Part shown: one piece after another, positions 42,645 to 51,214 of the stretch
How the letters are laid out: the number at the start of each line of letters is the position of its first letter
Numbering within the stretch: the first letter of the stretch is position 1
Source of the DNA: Alteribacillus bidgolensis
GTDB lineage: Bacteria; Bacillota; Bacilli; Bacillales; Marinococcaceae
NCBI RefSeq assembly: GCF_002886255.1
Contig: NZ_KZ614149.1
Span: 2,418,001-2,482,000, forward strand
DNA length: 64,000 nt
Reading direction: 5' to 3'
The notes under the pieces: generated by a model
The model's input: the letters and a program-made list of their open reading frames with translations, nothing else
The model's database searches: none
What the model was told of the DNA's origin: nothing
Made by a program: the position numbers and the translations under genes

Positions 42645-44173
42645 CTCTTCACAACCTTCTCTTTCACTTTTTCCGTAATATCTTCTATTTCCTGAAATCT
42701 AAGTACTTTCATTAATATGATAAGTATAATCGCTGCTGCCGCTGCCCCTGCTAAAAGGGAGATATAAGAGCCTCCAGCTGTCATAATGGACTTCCAGCCA
42801 AATAAAACTGCTCCAAATAGTATAAGGAGAGTAAGGAGTTTCCCTATGTCTTTTCCCCATTTGACATCGGGTGCCTTCCGCAATTTTAACATAAATTGGG
42901 TGCCTAAAAGGAGAAGACCAAAGTTGCAAATGGATGCAATCGATGTTCCCCAAGCTACACCAGCTGCACCGTAGGAATCTATCAGTAAAAAATTGATGCC
43001 GACATTAATGCCTAACACCGACACTAAACTCACAATAACCGGAAAAACCGATCGTTCATATGCGTAAAAAAACCGGGTGACATATAAATTGGCTGAATGA
43101 AAAAACATGCCAATAACAAGGATCTGCAGCAATGGTGCTGCCATATTTGTAGATTGCTCAGTAAAATTTCCATATTGAAAAATGACACGGATAATCTCTT
43201 CTGCGTACAGAATAACAAATACAGCAACAGGTAAAATAGACAGCCCCATCATCCGCAATCCTTTAAAATAAAGCGTACTGATTCCGGCTTCCTCTTTTGC
43301 AGCTACTTTTCTTGAAAGGAGCGGATAAATAACTGTAGTGACCGCCATCATTAATACACTTTGCGGAAGCTGAACAATTTTTGACGTGTAATTTAAGGCT
43401 GCAATATAGCCGTCTTCAAGCCATGAAGCAAACATACGATGAATAAGAAAATACAGCTGCAAGGTTGCCCCGCCAAGGAGGATCGGTCCTGCCATTTTCA
43501 TCGTCCGCCACGTTTCTGGACTTTTATTAAGACGTAAACGGAACGTAAAGAACTTTTCGCGGCGGATCAAATAAATAAGAAACACACACATAAGCACTGC
43601 ACTTATTAACGCTCCCCACGCATGCGCAAATGCGCCAATCCACGGATAGAAGATGACGGCAATACCAAGAAAAGAACCATTTAATAACAGTGTTCCCGCT
43701 GCTGCCCAAGAAAAACGATTATTCACATTCAAAATACCAGTAAACCACATAGAAAGAATTAAAAAGAACGTCGCAGGCGCCATGACGCTGAATAAATCCG
43801 TCGTTAACTGAAACGTTTCTGCTTTCATTCCAGAAAACAGCAAGGCAATGACTTGCTCTGAGAAAAGTACAAGGCCGCCGCTGAACAAAATTAATACGAG
43901 GGAAAGCCAGCCAAATACCCGCTCGAGATACTGTTTTTGATCAAGAGGGGCGTCTATTTTGGTGTATACAGATATAAATGCTGTCGTAATGGCTCCGCCG
44001 ACGACAACATAGAAAAGGTTCGGCAGCGTATACGCTGCGACAACACTGTCAGCAGCCTCCTCTGTACCAAATTGATAACCGATAACAACCTCACGGAAAA
44101 ATCCTATTAACCGTGAGAGCATGTTAATCACAGCTACGGCCCCGATCACTTGTAATAATTTTTTTCCTTTCAT
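42641..44173 (-). CDS. murJ: MurJ/MviN-type lipid flippase
   Basis: 510 residues from ATG 44173 (GAAAGGA about 11 bases upstream; a longer frame to 44284 would add a hydrophilic start). About 14 membrane segments. The start VIGAVAVINMLSRLIGFFREVVIGYQFGT and the ADSVVAAYTLPNLFYVVVGGAITTAFISVY loop are MurJ signatures. MurJ moves lipid II across the membrane. Its place among sugar-polymer genes suggests that this copy flips a polysaccharide precursor, or that the main lipid II flippase lies here; the sequence cannot tell. Stop overlaps ugd start. Confidence 0.88.
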   Translation of the reverse strand: MKGKKLLQVIGAVAVINMLSRLIGFFREVVIGYQFGTEEAADSVVAAYTLPNLFYVVVGGAITTAFISVYTKIDAPLDQKQYLERVFGWLSLVLILFSGGLVLFSEQVIALLFSGMKAETFQLTTDLFSVMAPATFFLILSMWFTGILNVNNRFSWAAAGTLLLNGSFLGIAVIFYPWIGAFAHAWGALISAVLMCVFLIYLIRREKFFTFRLRLNKSPETWRTMKMAGPILLGGATLQLYFLIHRMFASWLEDGYIAALNYTSKIVQLPQSVLMMAVTTVIYPLLSRKVAAKEEAGISTLYFKGLRMMGLSILPVAVFVILYAEEIIRVIFQYGNFTEQSTNMAAPLLQILVIGMFFHSANLYVTRFFYAYERSVFPVIVSLVSVLGINVGINFLLIDSYGAAGVAWGTSIASICNFGLLLLGTQFMLKLRKAPDVKWGKDIGKLLTLLILFGAVLFGWKSIMTAGGSYISLLAGAAAAAIILIILMKVLRFQEIEDITEKVKEKVVKR

Positions 44174-44210
44174 TGCAAACACGTTCCTTTCGGAGGACAA
44201 GCCCCCGCCC

Positions 44211-44690
44211 CTACACTCGGTCGATAAAGTCTTCAAGCATGTGAAGAATTTTTTCTTTTCCGCTTTGAAACGGGACCGGTTCAAATGTTTCCGCTCGTTT
44301 CAGGGCCTGTTCTACCTCTGCTGGACTTTCTGTACCGATAATATGACCGGCTGAATCGAATTGCTCGACTATTTCTATCTGATGATCGTCATTATGCTCT
44401 CCATGCTCTGCCAGCCGCGGGACCGCAATAACAGATTTTCCTTTTTTCACTCCCGTGATAATCGATCCTGTACCGCCATGAGCAATGATAATCCGTGCTT
44501 TATCAAACGTTTGGTCCATTTCTTCAAAACTCATAAACGGCACCAAATTCAATGTTTCCGATTCATATTTCGTGTGGCCGTTTTGTACGAGCACGTCTTC
44601 TGTAATGGTTCCATCTTTAACGAGATACTCGATTTCATCTAATAAGCGCGTGAAAGGAAGCTCATGCGTTCCTAATACTACAAAGATCAA
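44211..44690 (-). CDS. Glycosyltransferase catalytic subunit, Alg13/PssE-like
   Basis: 159 residues forming the C-terminal half of a GT-B (GT28-type) enzyme: MIFVVLGTHELPFTRLLDEIEYL, then ARIIIAHGGTGSIITGVKKGKSVIAVPRLAEHGEHNDDHQIEIVEQF. The HGGTGS and the sugar-nucleotide Glu region are intact. It needs the Alg14-like partner encoded upstream, with which it overlaps by four bases. Probably adds a sugar to a lipid-linked intermediate of the surface polymer. Confidence 0.9.
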   Translation of the reverse strand: MIFVVLGTHELPFTRLLDEIEYLVKDGTITEDVLVQNGHTKYESETLNLVPFMSFEEMDQTFDKARIIIAHGGTGSIITGVKKGKSVIAVPRLAEHGEHNDDHQIEIVEQFDSAGHIIGTESPAEVEQALKRAETFEPVPFQSGKEKILHMLEDFIDRV

Positions 44691-45163
44691 TAGATGGACC
44701 CCCCATGTATTGCTTTCGGGTAATGTTCAAGCATCGTTTCCCATTGGACAATAAATAAATCAGCAATAGGATAAACAAGCTTTCCTGAAAGTGTTGGTGA
44801 CGATGTTTTAGCAAAACTTTCAATAAAAACGACTTTTTTACGGAAAAGCTTCGCAATATAACACATTGGTACGGCGGTATGGACCCCTGTGGTGACTACC
44901 ACATCCGGCCGCTCCTTCAAAAATATGCCGAGTGATTTAAAACAGTTAAACGAAAATTTAAATAGATAGCTGATCGGATAGTTGCGAGCTCCATACACGA
45001 GAAATGACATCGGATGCTTTTTTTTCATAGCAGCAGTTACTTCTGTTTTTTCCGTCACTAAGTAGTAATCATATTTTTCAAACAAAGGCTTTAGCTGCAT
45101 TAATTGTGTTAAATGGCCGCCAACCGATGAAATAAACAACACTTTTTTACGTTTTTTGCTCAT
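44687..45163 (-). CDS. Glycosyltransferase membrane subunit, Alg14/PssD-like
   Basis: 158 residues from ATG 45163 (AGGGTGAA upstream). Shows KVLFISSVGGHLTQLMQLKPLFEKYDYYLVTEKT, RPDVVVTTGVHTAVPMCYIAKLF and FIESFAKTSSPTLSGKLVYPIADLFIVQWE, the acceptor-side half of a split GT-B glycosyltransferase. It anchors the Alg13-like subunit at the membrane. Gene pair order alg14-alg13 matches capsule loci (pssD-pssE). Confidence 0.9.
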   Translation of the reverse strand: MSKKRKKVLFISSVGGHLTQLMQLKPLFEKYDYYLVTEKTEVTAAMKKKHPMSFLVYGARNYPISYLFKFSFNCFKSLGIFLKERPDVVVTTGVHTAVPMCYIAKLFRKKVVFIESFAKTSSPTLSGKLVYPIADLFIVQWETMLEHYPKAIHGGSIY

Positions 45164-45164
45164 G

Positions 45165-46271
45165 TTATTCACCCTGCCTCTGTTGTGCATTCTGATAGAT
45201 GGTTAAAACGTTTGCTGTAATGTTCTCCGCATCATTTGCTTCAGCTTGCTGCTTGCCGTTATTCACGAGGATTCTTCTATAACTCTCGTCTCGGAGCACT
45301 TTCTGTATGGTTTCTGCAAGCGAACGCGGATTTTGCGGCTCTGCCACCGCTCCGGCGTCACCAGCCAGCAAGTGCATCAAGCCGCCTGTATCCGTTCCAG
45401 CTACCGGTGTCGCACAAGCCATGGCTTCCACTGCTACTAATCCAAAACCTTCCATGTGCGAAGGCAGCACGAACACATCGGCCGCGCTCATCCAGTCTGC
45501 TACTTCGGTTTGGGATTTTGAGCCTTGAAATTTGACGTGTTCTGTCAGGTTTAAAGCTTGAATCCGCTGCTTCAGCTTTTCAAAGTATTCTTCTTGTTTC
45601 GGCTGCCCGACCACATGCAGTACTGTTTCTGGCATATTTTCCCTCAAAAGCGCAAGAGCTTCAATTAAGTCGCCAATCCCTTTTTCTTCAATAATGTTTC
45701 CAACATACAGAAGGTGTTTTTGATCAGGAGAAAGTTTCAGCATTTCCCGCATTTCCTCTTGCGGGCGCGGATAAAACACTTTGCGGTTCACTCCCATACT
45801 AAAAACCGATACCTTTTCTTCTGGCACGTGAAAATGGTGAAGCACCTGCTCCTCTAAATCACGCCCGACAACAATCACATGTGCGGCGTCACGTAAAATG
45901 CGTTCTGTCTGCTTTTGAAAAAATGCTCCTTTTTTTGCCATCTTATTAAGGTCGCCGCCGTGACAGGTTACCACATATGGGATGCCGTAACGTCGGTGGA
46001 ACCATCGTGCAATCATACCGGATGGAAATGCATAATGAGCGTGGACTACGTCATATGATTTTCCGCCAAAAGCAAGACGCTTTGCTGCTCCTAGCAGCCA
46101 TGAACTATATTTTTTCAAGACATTTTTTTTGCCCATTTTTGGATTGTTTATTGCTGCAACGTCTACTTCATTTCCTTGTTTGGACAACGCTTCTACTTGA
46201 TTTTTTACAAAGATGCCAAACGTCGGGGCAGCATGTGAAGGATACATATTGCTAATAACTAGAATTCGCAT
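45165..46271 (-). CDS. GT4 family glycosyltransferase
   Basis: 368 residues. MRILVISNMYPSHAAPTFGIFVKNQV at the start, VVHAHYAFPSGMIA, the HGGDLNKMA loop, VGNIIEEKGIGDLIEAL, and the donor-site EGFGLVAVEAMACATPVAGTDTGGLMHLL. Retaining GT4 enzymes act at the inner face of the membrane on lipid-linked acceptors. It ends one base before the Alg14-like start. Sugar specificity unknown. Confidence 0.93.
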   Translation of the reverse strand: MRILVISNMYPSHAAPTFGIFVKNQVEALSKQGNEVDVAAINNPKMGKKNVLKKYSSWLLGAAKRLAFGGKSYDVVHAHYAFPSGMIARWFHRRYGIPYVVTCHGGDLNKMAKKGAFFQKQTERILRDAAHVIVVGRDLEEQVLHHFHVPEEKVSVFSMGVNRKVFYPRPQEEMREMLKLSPDQKHLLYVGNIIEEKGIGDLIEALALLRENMPETVLHVVGQPKQEEYFEKLKQRIQALNLTEHVKFQGSKSQTEVADWMSAADVFVLPSHMEGFGLVAVEAMACATPVAGTDTGGLMHLLAGDAGAVAEPQNPRSLAETIQKVLRDESYRRILVNNGKQQAEANDAENITANVLTIYQNAQQRQGE

Positions 46272-46275
46272 TTCA

Positions 46276-47616
46276 TTATTCCTCCGTATGTGTACGTTTG
46301 AACCAATTCACTGAAATACCAAGGAAAAGCCAGAAAAATAATGCAATCTGATGATTTTCCCAAGCCGTCGACAAGAGCCCCATAAAAAACCAGGCAACAC
46401 TAAATGTAATGATGAAAAGACCGAGCCAGCGTTGTTTCGAGTCATCAGAGACTGCCATTTTCCCGCATGTTTTCAAAATCGCTGTGATGATCAATGCGAG
46501 TAAAATAATCCCGATTACTCCGTATTCCACCAGGACATACAATGCGTTATTATCGACGGTTGTCATCGTCGTTGGAAGGTCTTCGTGCATAAACTGATGA
46601 AACTTCGAATCAAAAAAGAAGGCTGCGTTGCTGCCAAACATTCCAGGTCCCACACCAAAAACAGGGCTGAATGTAAACACAAGCAGGCCGCTTAACACAA
46701 TTAAGTAGCGGTAGTTTTTCGATAAATCCAGTGTATATAAGTTGCGTTGGGCAAATCCTTCGAAAAAAGTAAGAGCTAGTCCGTACCCCGCTGCAAAAAC
46801 AACAAACAGTCCAATCGAGGCAAACAGCATGATCCGAAATGCTTTGTTTTTTCTAAAAATCAATCCTATTAAACCAAAGCAGGCGATTAAAGCAAGAAAT
46901 GCCTGACGGGAAAATGTCAATCCCATACCAGCCAGTAAGACAAGCCCGATCAATCCGTAAATCATTAATTGTTTTTTACTAAGCTGCTGGCGGAATACAA
47001 AGATATACATCGCAAGCAGAAGCAGAATAGCAACTAAATATCCCCCGAGCGTATTACTCGAATCCATCAGTCCAAACGCTCTAATTTCTTCTCCGATAGA
47101 GATGCTGCGACGCTCTTCTGTGTTTCTAAGCGGTAGTGGAATGCCCAGGATAATTTGAAATATCCCAATTACCGCCTGCATAACGCCGAGCCCAAGAATG
47201 ATATGAAAAAGCCGTTTCACCCAACGCTCTGGTATATCCATGGCCAGCAAAATGAAAAACAGGATTAAAAACTGAAATAAAGCGCGCACCCCAAATACAC
47301 CTTGCGCAAACGGTACATTATTAACAAACAAACTAAATAACACAAAACCAAAAAAGATAAACAGACTTTTGTTTAAAGGATTTTTCATTTTTTCTATTAA
47401 ATGTTTTCGCCCTATTTCAGGATGAAAAAGAACGACAGCTGCCATTAAAAGCAAAAGCCCTTCACTGGCGTATCCTAGTAAACTCGGCACGATAGGCAGC
47501 CAATTATTCCAAATGCGTGTAAAAAGCAATTCAAATGAAGTCCAAATTACCAATAGTACCGTTCCCATTAATAGAAATTGATTTGCTCTCTCTACTGGCA
47601 GATACCGATTAAACAT
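46276..47616 (-). CDS. O-antigen ligase/polymerase family membrane protein
   Basis: 446 residues with about 11-12 hydrophobic segments and a large extracellular loop (about 325-365, VFGVGPGMFGSNAAFFFDSKFHQFMHEDLPTTMTTVDNNALYVLVEYG) typical of Wzy/WaaL-type enzymes, with the conserved His/Arg-containing segment. It likely polymerises or transfers the polysaccharide outside the membrane. It ends four bases before the GT4 gene, in the same operon. Confidence 0.88.
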   Translation of the reverse strand: MFNRYLPVERANQFLLMGTVLLVIWTSFELLFTRIWNNWLPIVPSLLGYASEGLLLLMAAVVLFHPEIGRKHLIEKMKNPLNKSLFIFFGFVLFSLFVNNVPFAQGVFGVRALFQFLILFFILLAMDIPERWVKRLFHIILGLGVMQAVIGIFQIILGIPLPLRNTEERRSISIGEEIRAFGLMDSSNTLGGYLVAILLLLAMYIFVFRQQLSKKQLMIYGLIGLVLLAGMGLTFSRQAFLALIACFGLIGLIFRKNKAFRIMLFASIGLFVVFAAGYGLALTFFEGFAQRNLYTLDLSKNYRYLIVLSGLLVFTFSPVFGVGPGMFGSNAAFFFDSKFHQFMHEDLPTTMTTVDNNALYVLVEYGVIGIILLALIITAILKTCGKMAVSDDSKQRWLGLFIITFSVAWFFMGLLSTAWENHQIALFFWLFLGISVNWFKRTHTEE

Positions 47617-47680
47617 ACGTTGTCACACCATTCGTTTCTATATTTTCACGAGAAACAGCTGCTATTTTCAGCCGTTTTGA

Positions 47681-47717
47681 CTCTCACCTTTTTACAAAAA
47701 TGGTGAGAGTTTTTTCA
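47681..47717 (+). terminator. Hairpin between csaB and the ligase gene
   Basis: GACTCTCACC-TTTTTACAAAAAT-GGTGAGAGTTTTTTC. The T-run is on the plus strand, although both flanking genes are on the minus strand. It may act weakly in both directions. Confidence 0.55.
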
Positions 47718-47753
47718 TTTTAAAGTCTATCCATATACGTAATCTTTCTGACG

Positions 47754-48887
47754 CTAGAATCCTAGCAGTTTCATGCCTTCTGCTGCTTTTTGTTTCAGCT
47801 TGTTTGAAACTGCTGTTGTGTTTTCTTGTAATTCCAGCCATTTGTTTTCTGCCTGCTCAAAAGCATGGAAGATACCGTGTTCTTTATTCTGCAGCTTGTC
47901 TATCGAGACAGAATATGGCTCTTTTTCTATTTCACTCATGAAGTCTTTTACTTTTTTATGGTATTCCACGCCAATAACGGGTGTTTCAGCGTTAACTGAT
48001 AAAATGAGCGAATGCAGGCGCGTACCTATAATCAAATCCTGTGCAGAGGCTATGTTCACTATACCTTCCGGCGGCAGGTTGTCTTCTACTATGCGGCAAT
48101 GTTTCTGCTGTTTCATTTTCGCAGCGATATCTTTTGTCACCTGCACATCTTCTGGATATTTTGTTGAAAAAAAAGTCACTTTGACCCCTTTTTCGGTAAT
48201 GAGACGATCAAGAGAAGCAGCCATCCCGTTTAAATATCCTTCATATTTTTCTATATCAGGCGTCGGCCAATACTGCTGGCTAAAATAAGGAACAGCGGTT
48301 ACCCCCACCTTCTGAATGGAGCTTGTACGGTGATGCGGCTCTTGAACGGGAACGGAAAAAGCTGGATCATAAATAACTTCCACATTCTTTTGGACGCCAA
48401 TTTTTTTTAAAAGTTGCTTTGATTTTTCATCACGGACCGCCACCGAGGAAGAGGCCTGAAGCAGTTTTTTAATAAAAAATTTCCCTGGAGCTGTTGTGAT
48501 CGGTCCTGCCCCTACCCCATGTACAGCGACGCGGCACCCGCTGAACTTCCCCGTTAAACCAAGAACACTGTATAAAGGAGCATCGCGCTTATACATATCC
48601 ATTAACAAGCCTCCTCCGCCGATGATAAGCAGATCGAGCTGTTTCATGACTTTCCGGCTTTCTTTTATCGTTTTCACACCAGATTTTAATACATTTCCTT
48701 CCTTATACAACAGGGGAAAAGAAGCGATACCATGTCTTGCTTTTGTGTTTGATGGATCATTACTAAACACGACGATATCTTCTTTTTCTACTTGACCAGT
48801 ATTTGTTAATTGATGAAGCAATCCAGAAAGAATCGCTTCATCCCCATTGTTGTTATGGCCGTAGTTTCCTATAATTCCAACCTTCAT
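47754..48887 (-). CDS. csaB: Polysaccharide pyruvyl transferase CsaB
   Basis: 377 residues. KVGIIGNYGHNNNGDEAILSGLLHQL at the start, a central LDLLIIGGGGLLMDMYK..., RVAVHGVGAGP, and IGTRLHSLILSVNAETPVIGVEYHKKVKDFM near the C-terminus are CsaB signatures. CsaB adds pyruvate ketal to the secondary cell-wall polysaccharide, and SLH domains bind that pyruvylated sugar. Its presence beside five SLH genes makes the system self-consistent. The gene is separated from the glycosyltransferases by a short intergenic hairpin. Confidence 0.95.
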   Translation of the reverse strand: MKVGIIGNYGHNNNGDEAILSGLLHQLTNTGQVEKEDIVVFSNDPSNTKARHGIASFPLLYKEGNVLKSGVKTIKESRKVMKQLDLLIIGGGGLLMDMYKRDAPLYSVLGLTGKFSGCRVAVHGVGAGPITTAPGKFFIKKLLQASSSVAVRDEKSKQLLKKIGVQKNVEVIYDPAFSVPVQEPHHRTSSIQKVGVTAVPYFSQQYWPTPDIEKYEGYLNGMAASLDRLITEKGVKVTFFSTKYPEDVQVTKDIAAKMKQQKHCRIVEDNLPPEGIVNIASAQDLIIGTRLHSLILSVNAETPVIGVEYHKKVKDFMSEIEKEPYSVSIDKLQNKEHGIFHAFEQAENKWLELQENTTAVSNKLKQKAAEGMKLLGF

Positions 48888-48956
48888 AAGTGTACGTACC
48901 TAACCTTTTCTTTTAATTTATGTATAGAAAATAAGCTTTTCATTCACTCAAGACAA

Positions 48957-48991
48957 TGCTGCGTGCCTCCTCGGATAAGACACGCAGCATA
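48957..48991. terminator. Hairpin upstream of csaB
   Basis: ATGCTGCGTG/CACGCAGCAT stem with a 15-base loop. No clear T-run follows on the minus strand; it may belong to the csaB leader. Confidence 0.45.
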
Positions 48992-49260
48992 CGTATATTA
49001 CCATCTTCTCTATTATACACCCCCGCAGCCAGCTAGACTAGTTTCGATTTCTTGTCAAAAGAGATGGAAGGAACATTTGAAGGAGAATGTGAGAATAGCA
49101 CGATTTTCAAGTTTAACGAGTAAATTATTGGGGTATGTAAACCGCTTACTATTTTTCTTTTTTGATTCAATACTTTTTGTACTTCTATTCAGCACTTCTC
49201 TTACTTTATTCAGATCTTCTTCCCTTTCTTTTTGTGCTGCTAACTTTCGATTCAGGGCTA

Positions 49261-49440
49261 GAAAAGCTTGGCTTACCGCCATGTAAAGGAAACCGCCTAA
49301 GTTAAAGGAACTTCTACTAAAAACGCACACGTCCTATGTGCAACGTAGAAGTCACCACATCCTGTGGAAGTACGTCCTGTGGCAACGGCTTCATTAGTAC
49401 GTCCTGTACGTTGAAAGTCGTGGTTTTTCTTATACTTTGA
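49261..49440 (+). repeat. Repeat R2 copy 4 interrupted by reversed R1
   Basis: GGCTTACCGCC (49270) and TTTTTCTTATACTTTGATC (49424-49442) are the two ends of R2, held apart by about 150 bases. Inside, 49304-49370 read on the minus strand is CTTCCACAGGATGTGGTGACTT followed by TTGCACATAGGACGTGTGCG, the R1 unit of 1570-1634. So one element appears to have inserted into the other. Confidence 0.7.
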
Positions 49441-49515
49441 TCTTTTAACAAAGTTAAACATTCCTATAGTACAAAAAGAACCGCCCCTGACTTTTAGGAC
49501 GGTTCCTCGTCACAC

Positions 49516-51012
49516 CTATCGCGGTGTGTAGTAGTTTTGCGTGTAATATGGCTGCTTTCTTGATTCATCAAAAGCTACCCCGACTCCTAAACGTTCATAG
49601 TTGCCGAGCAGTGAATCACGGTGGCTTTTAGAATTCATCCAGCCTTGGTGGGCAAAAATCGGGCTGACCTGACCGTATGCGATGTTTTCAGCAGCATTGT
49701 AAAAGGTAATGCCGTCCTCTACCATTCGATCAAATGGATCTTCTCCATCCGGATTGGTATGTTCAAAGAAATGATTTCTTGCCATATTTGCACTGTGAGC
49801 ACGGGCGGTAGCTGCTGCTGTGTCATCCCATTCTAAAATGCCTCTGCCGTAGCGCTTTCTTTGCGCATTGGCTAAATGAAATACTTGACGTTCATAGCTT
49901 TCTTTTAAGTTCTTTGTTGGTTCTGCATAATATTGGCTGAACTCTTCTTCTACTTCACTGCTGACAAGAAGTACAGCTGTTATCCGCTTATCTCTATGTT
50001 TGTCATAGAAGAAAGTAGTATAGCGGCCATCCGTTTTGTACGTGCCAGATTCTTCGGTCTCTGTACTGAAGTTTGAACCACCTTTTTGAATATATTGAAG
50101 CGGATCACCATATGCCTCCAGCACATCTTTTTTACGATCATCTAAACGCAGGCCATTTTCGTCTCTCCATGTATCTTGATTGGAGTATATTGCTACAACT
50201 TCTTCCTTTTCTACGCCATATTGAACATAATTACTATATCCATCGTGGTAAATTTTCCATTCAAAACCATAACGGCTTTCTTCTTCAGCTTCCGCTTCTC
50301 CTAATGTACTCTCAAGCTGCTCTGTGGAATCTCCTACGGTGATGCCGTTAAAATGCCAAGCTTTCTCTTCGCTGTTCACATCAGAAGGCGGCAAGTTTAC
50401 TTCTTCTACTCGAAACTCTTCTTCCATTGCCCGGGCAAGAAAAACAGCAAATTGAGCTCTTGTCGTTTTCTCCCCTGGTCCAAAGCTGCCATCTGAATGA
50501 CCGCTCGTAATCCTATTTGCTGCCAACCTTTGAATTGAGGAAGCTGCCCAGTACTCCTCTGAGATATCCGAAAAAGAAACATCTTCTTTTGTTTTCAAAT
50601 GAAATGCCCGGGAAAGAACAACAGCCATTTGAGCCCGGCTTAACGATTCATTCGGACGAAAGTTCCCATTGCTGCCATTCATGATTCCGTTTTCAGCCAC
50701 AGCAGCTATTTCCGGATAAAAAGAATGATCTTTTTCAACATCGTTAAATTCAATGTCTTGCTGGTTGCCTGCCTCTAAATCCAGTGCTTTTGAAATCATT
50801 TTCGCTGTTTGGGCGCGGCTTACGTTTTCTTTAGGCCGAAATGTATTATCCTTATACCCTCCTGCTACGTCTTGGTCAGCAATAAATTGAATTTCTTCGG
50901 CTGCCCAAAACGAGCTCTCTACATCTTCAAAAGAAACCTCTGCTTCAAGCGATAATGGAAAAGCAAATATTAATAAAAGCAGAAAAAAAGGTAGAGCTAA
51001 TTTTTTCAACAT
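49516..51012 (-). CDS. SLH-anchored CAP-domain protein
   Basis: 498 residues: signal peptide (1-24), three SLH repeats (about 25-205; TRAQ-type motifs SRAQTAKMI, SRAQMAVVL, TRAQFAVFL), a CAP-associated N-terminal domain (about 220-360, GITVGDSTEQLESTLGEAEAEE...YGFEWKIYH), and a C-terminal CAP/SCP domain (HLANAQRKRYGRGILEWDDTAAATARAHSANMARNHFFEHTNPDGEDPFDRM...AENIAYG). The layout is like B. subtilis YlbC/YkwD-type proteins with SLH anchors added. CAP domains often bind lipids or peptides; the target is unknown. Confidence 0.93.
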   Translation of the reverse strand: MLKKLALPFFLLLLIFAFPLSLEAEVSFEDVESSFWAAEEIQFIADQDVAGGYKDNTFRPKENVSRAQTAKMISKALDLEAGNQQDIEFNDVEKDHSFYPEIAAVAENGIMNGSNGNFRPNESLSRAQMAVVLSRAFHLKTKEDVSFSDISEEYWAASSIQRLAANRITSGHSDGSFGPGEKTTRAQFAVFLARAMEEEFRVEEVNLPPSDVNSEEKAWHFNGITVGDSTEQLESTLGEAEAEEESRYGFEWKIYHDGYSNYVQYGVEKEEVVAIYSNQDTWRDENGLRLDDRKKDVLEAYGDPLQYIQKGGSNFSTETEESGTYKTDGRYTTFFYDKHRDKRITAVLLVSSEVEEEFSQYYAEPTKNLKESYERQVFHLANAQRKRYGRGILEWDDTAAATARAHSANMARNHFFEHTNPDGEDPFDRMVEDGITFYNAAENIAYGQVSPIFAHQGWMNSKSHRDSLLGNYERLGVGVAFDESRKQPYYTQNYYTPR

Positions 51013-51214
51013 CCATTCGCCCCCTGTCCAGTGTCTGCGGAAGAAAAATCTAGTAATCTATTCCTCTTTTTGCCTAGATTAAAACAGCTTCTTTATATAT
51101 TTTACCATTTCGCGCTCCAAAATAGAGAGCTATCTTTCAATAAAACCTACAATTAAGAAAAAAATCCCACTTGAAGGTTTATATGCCTCTTCAAGTGGGA
51201 ATACGTTTCATAGA

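Noticed and set aside
47773..48288. 171-codon plus-strand frame opposite csaB
   Set aside because: Antisense to a strongly conserved gene, no family pattern, Ser/Phe-rich shadow composition.
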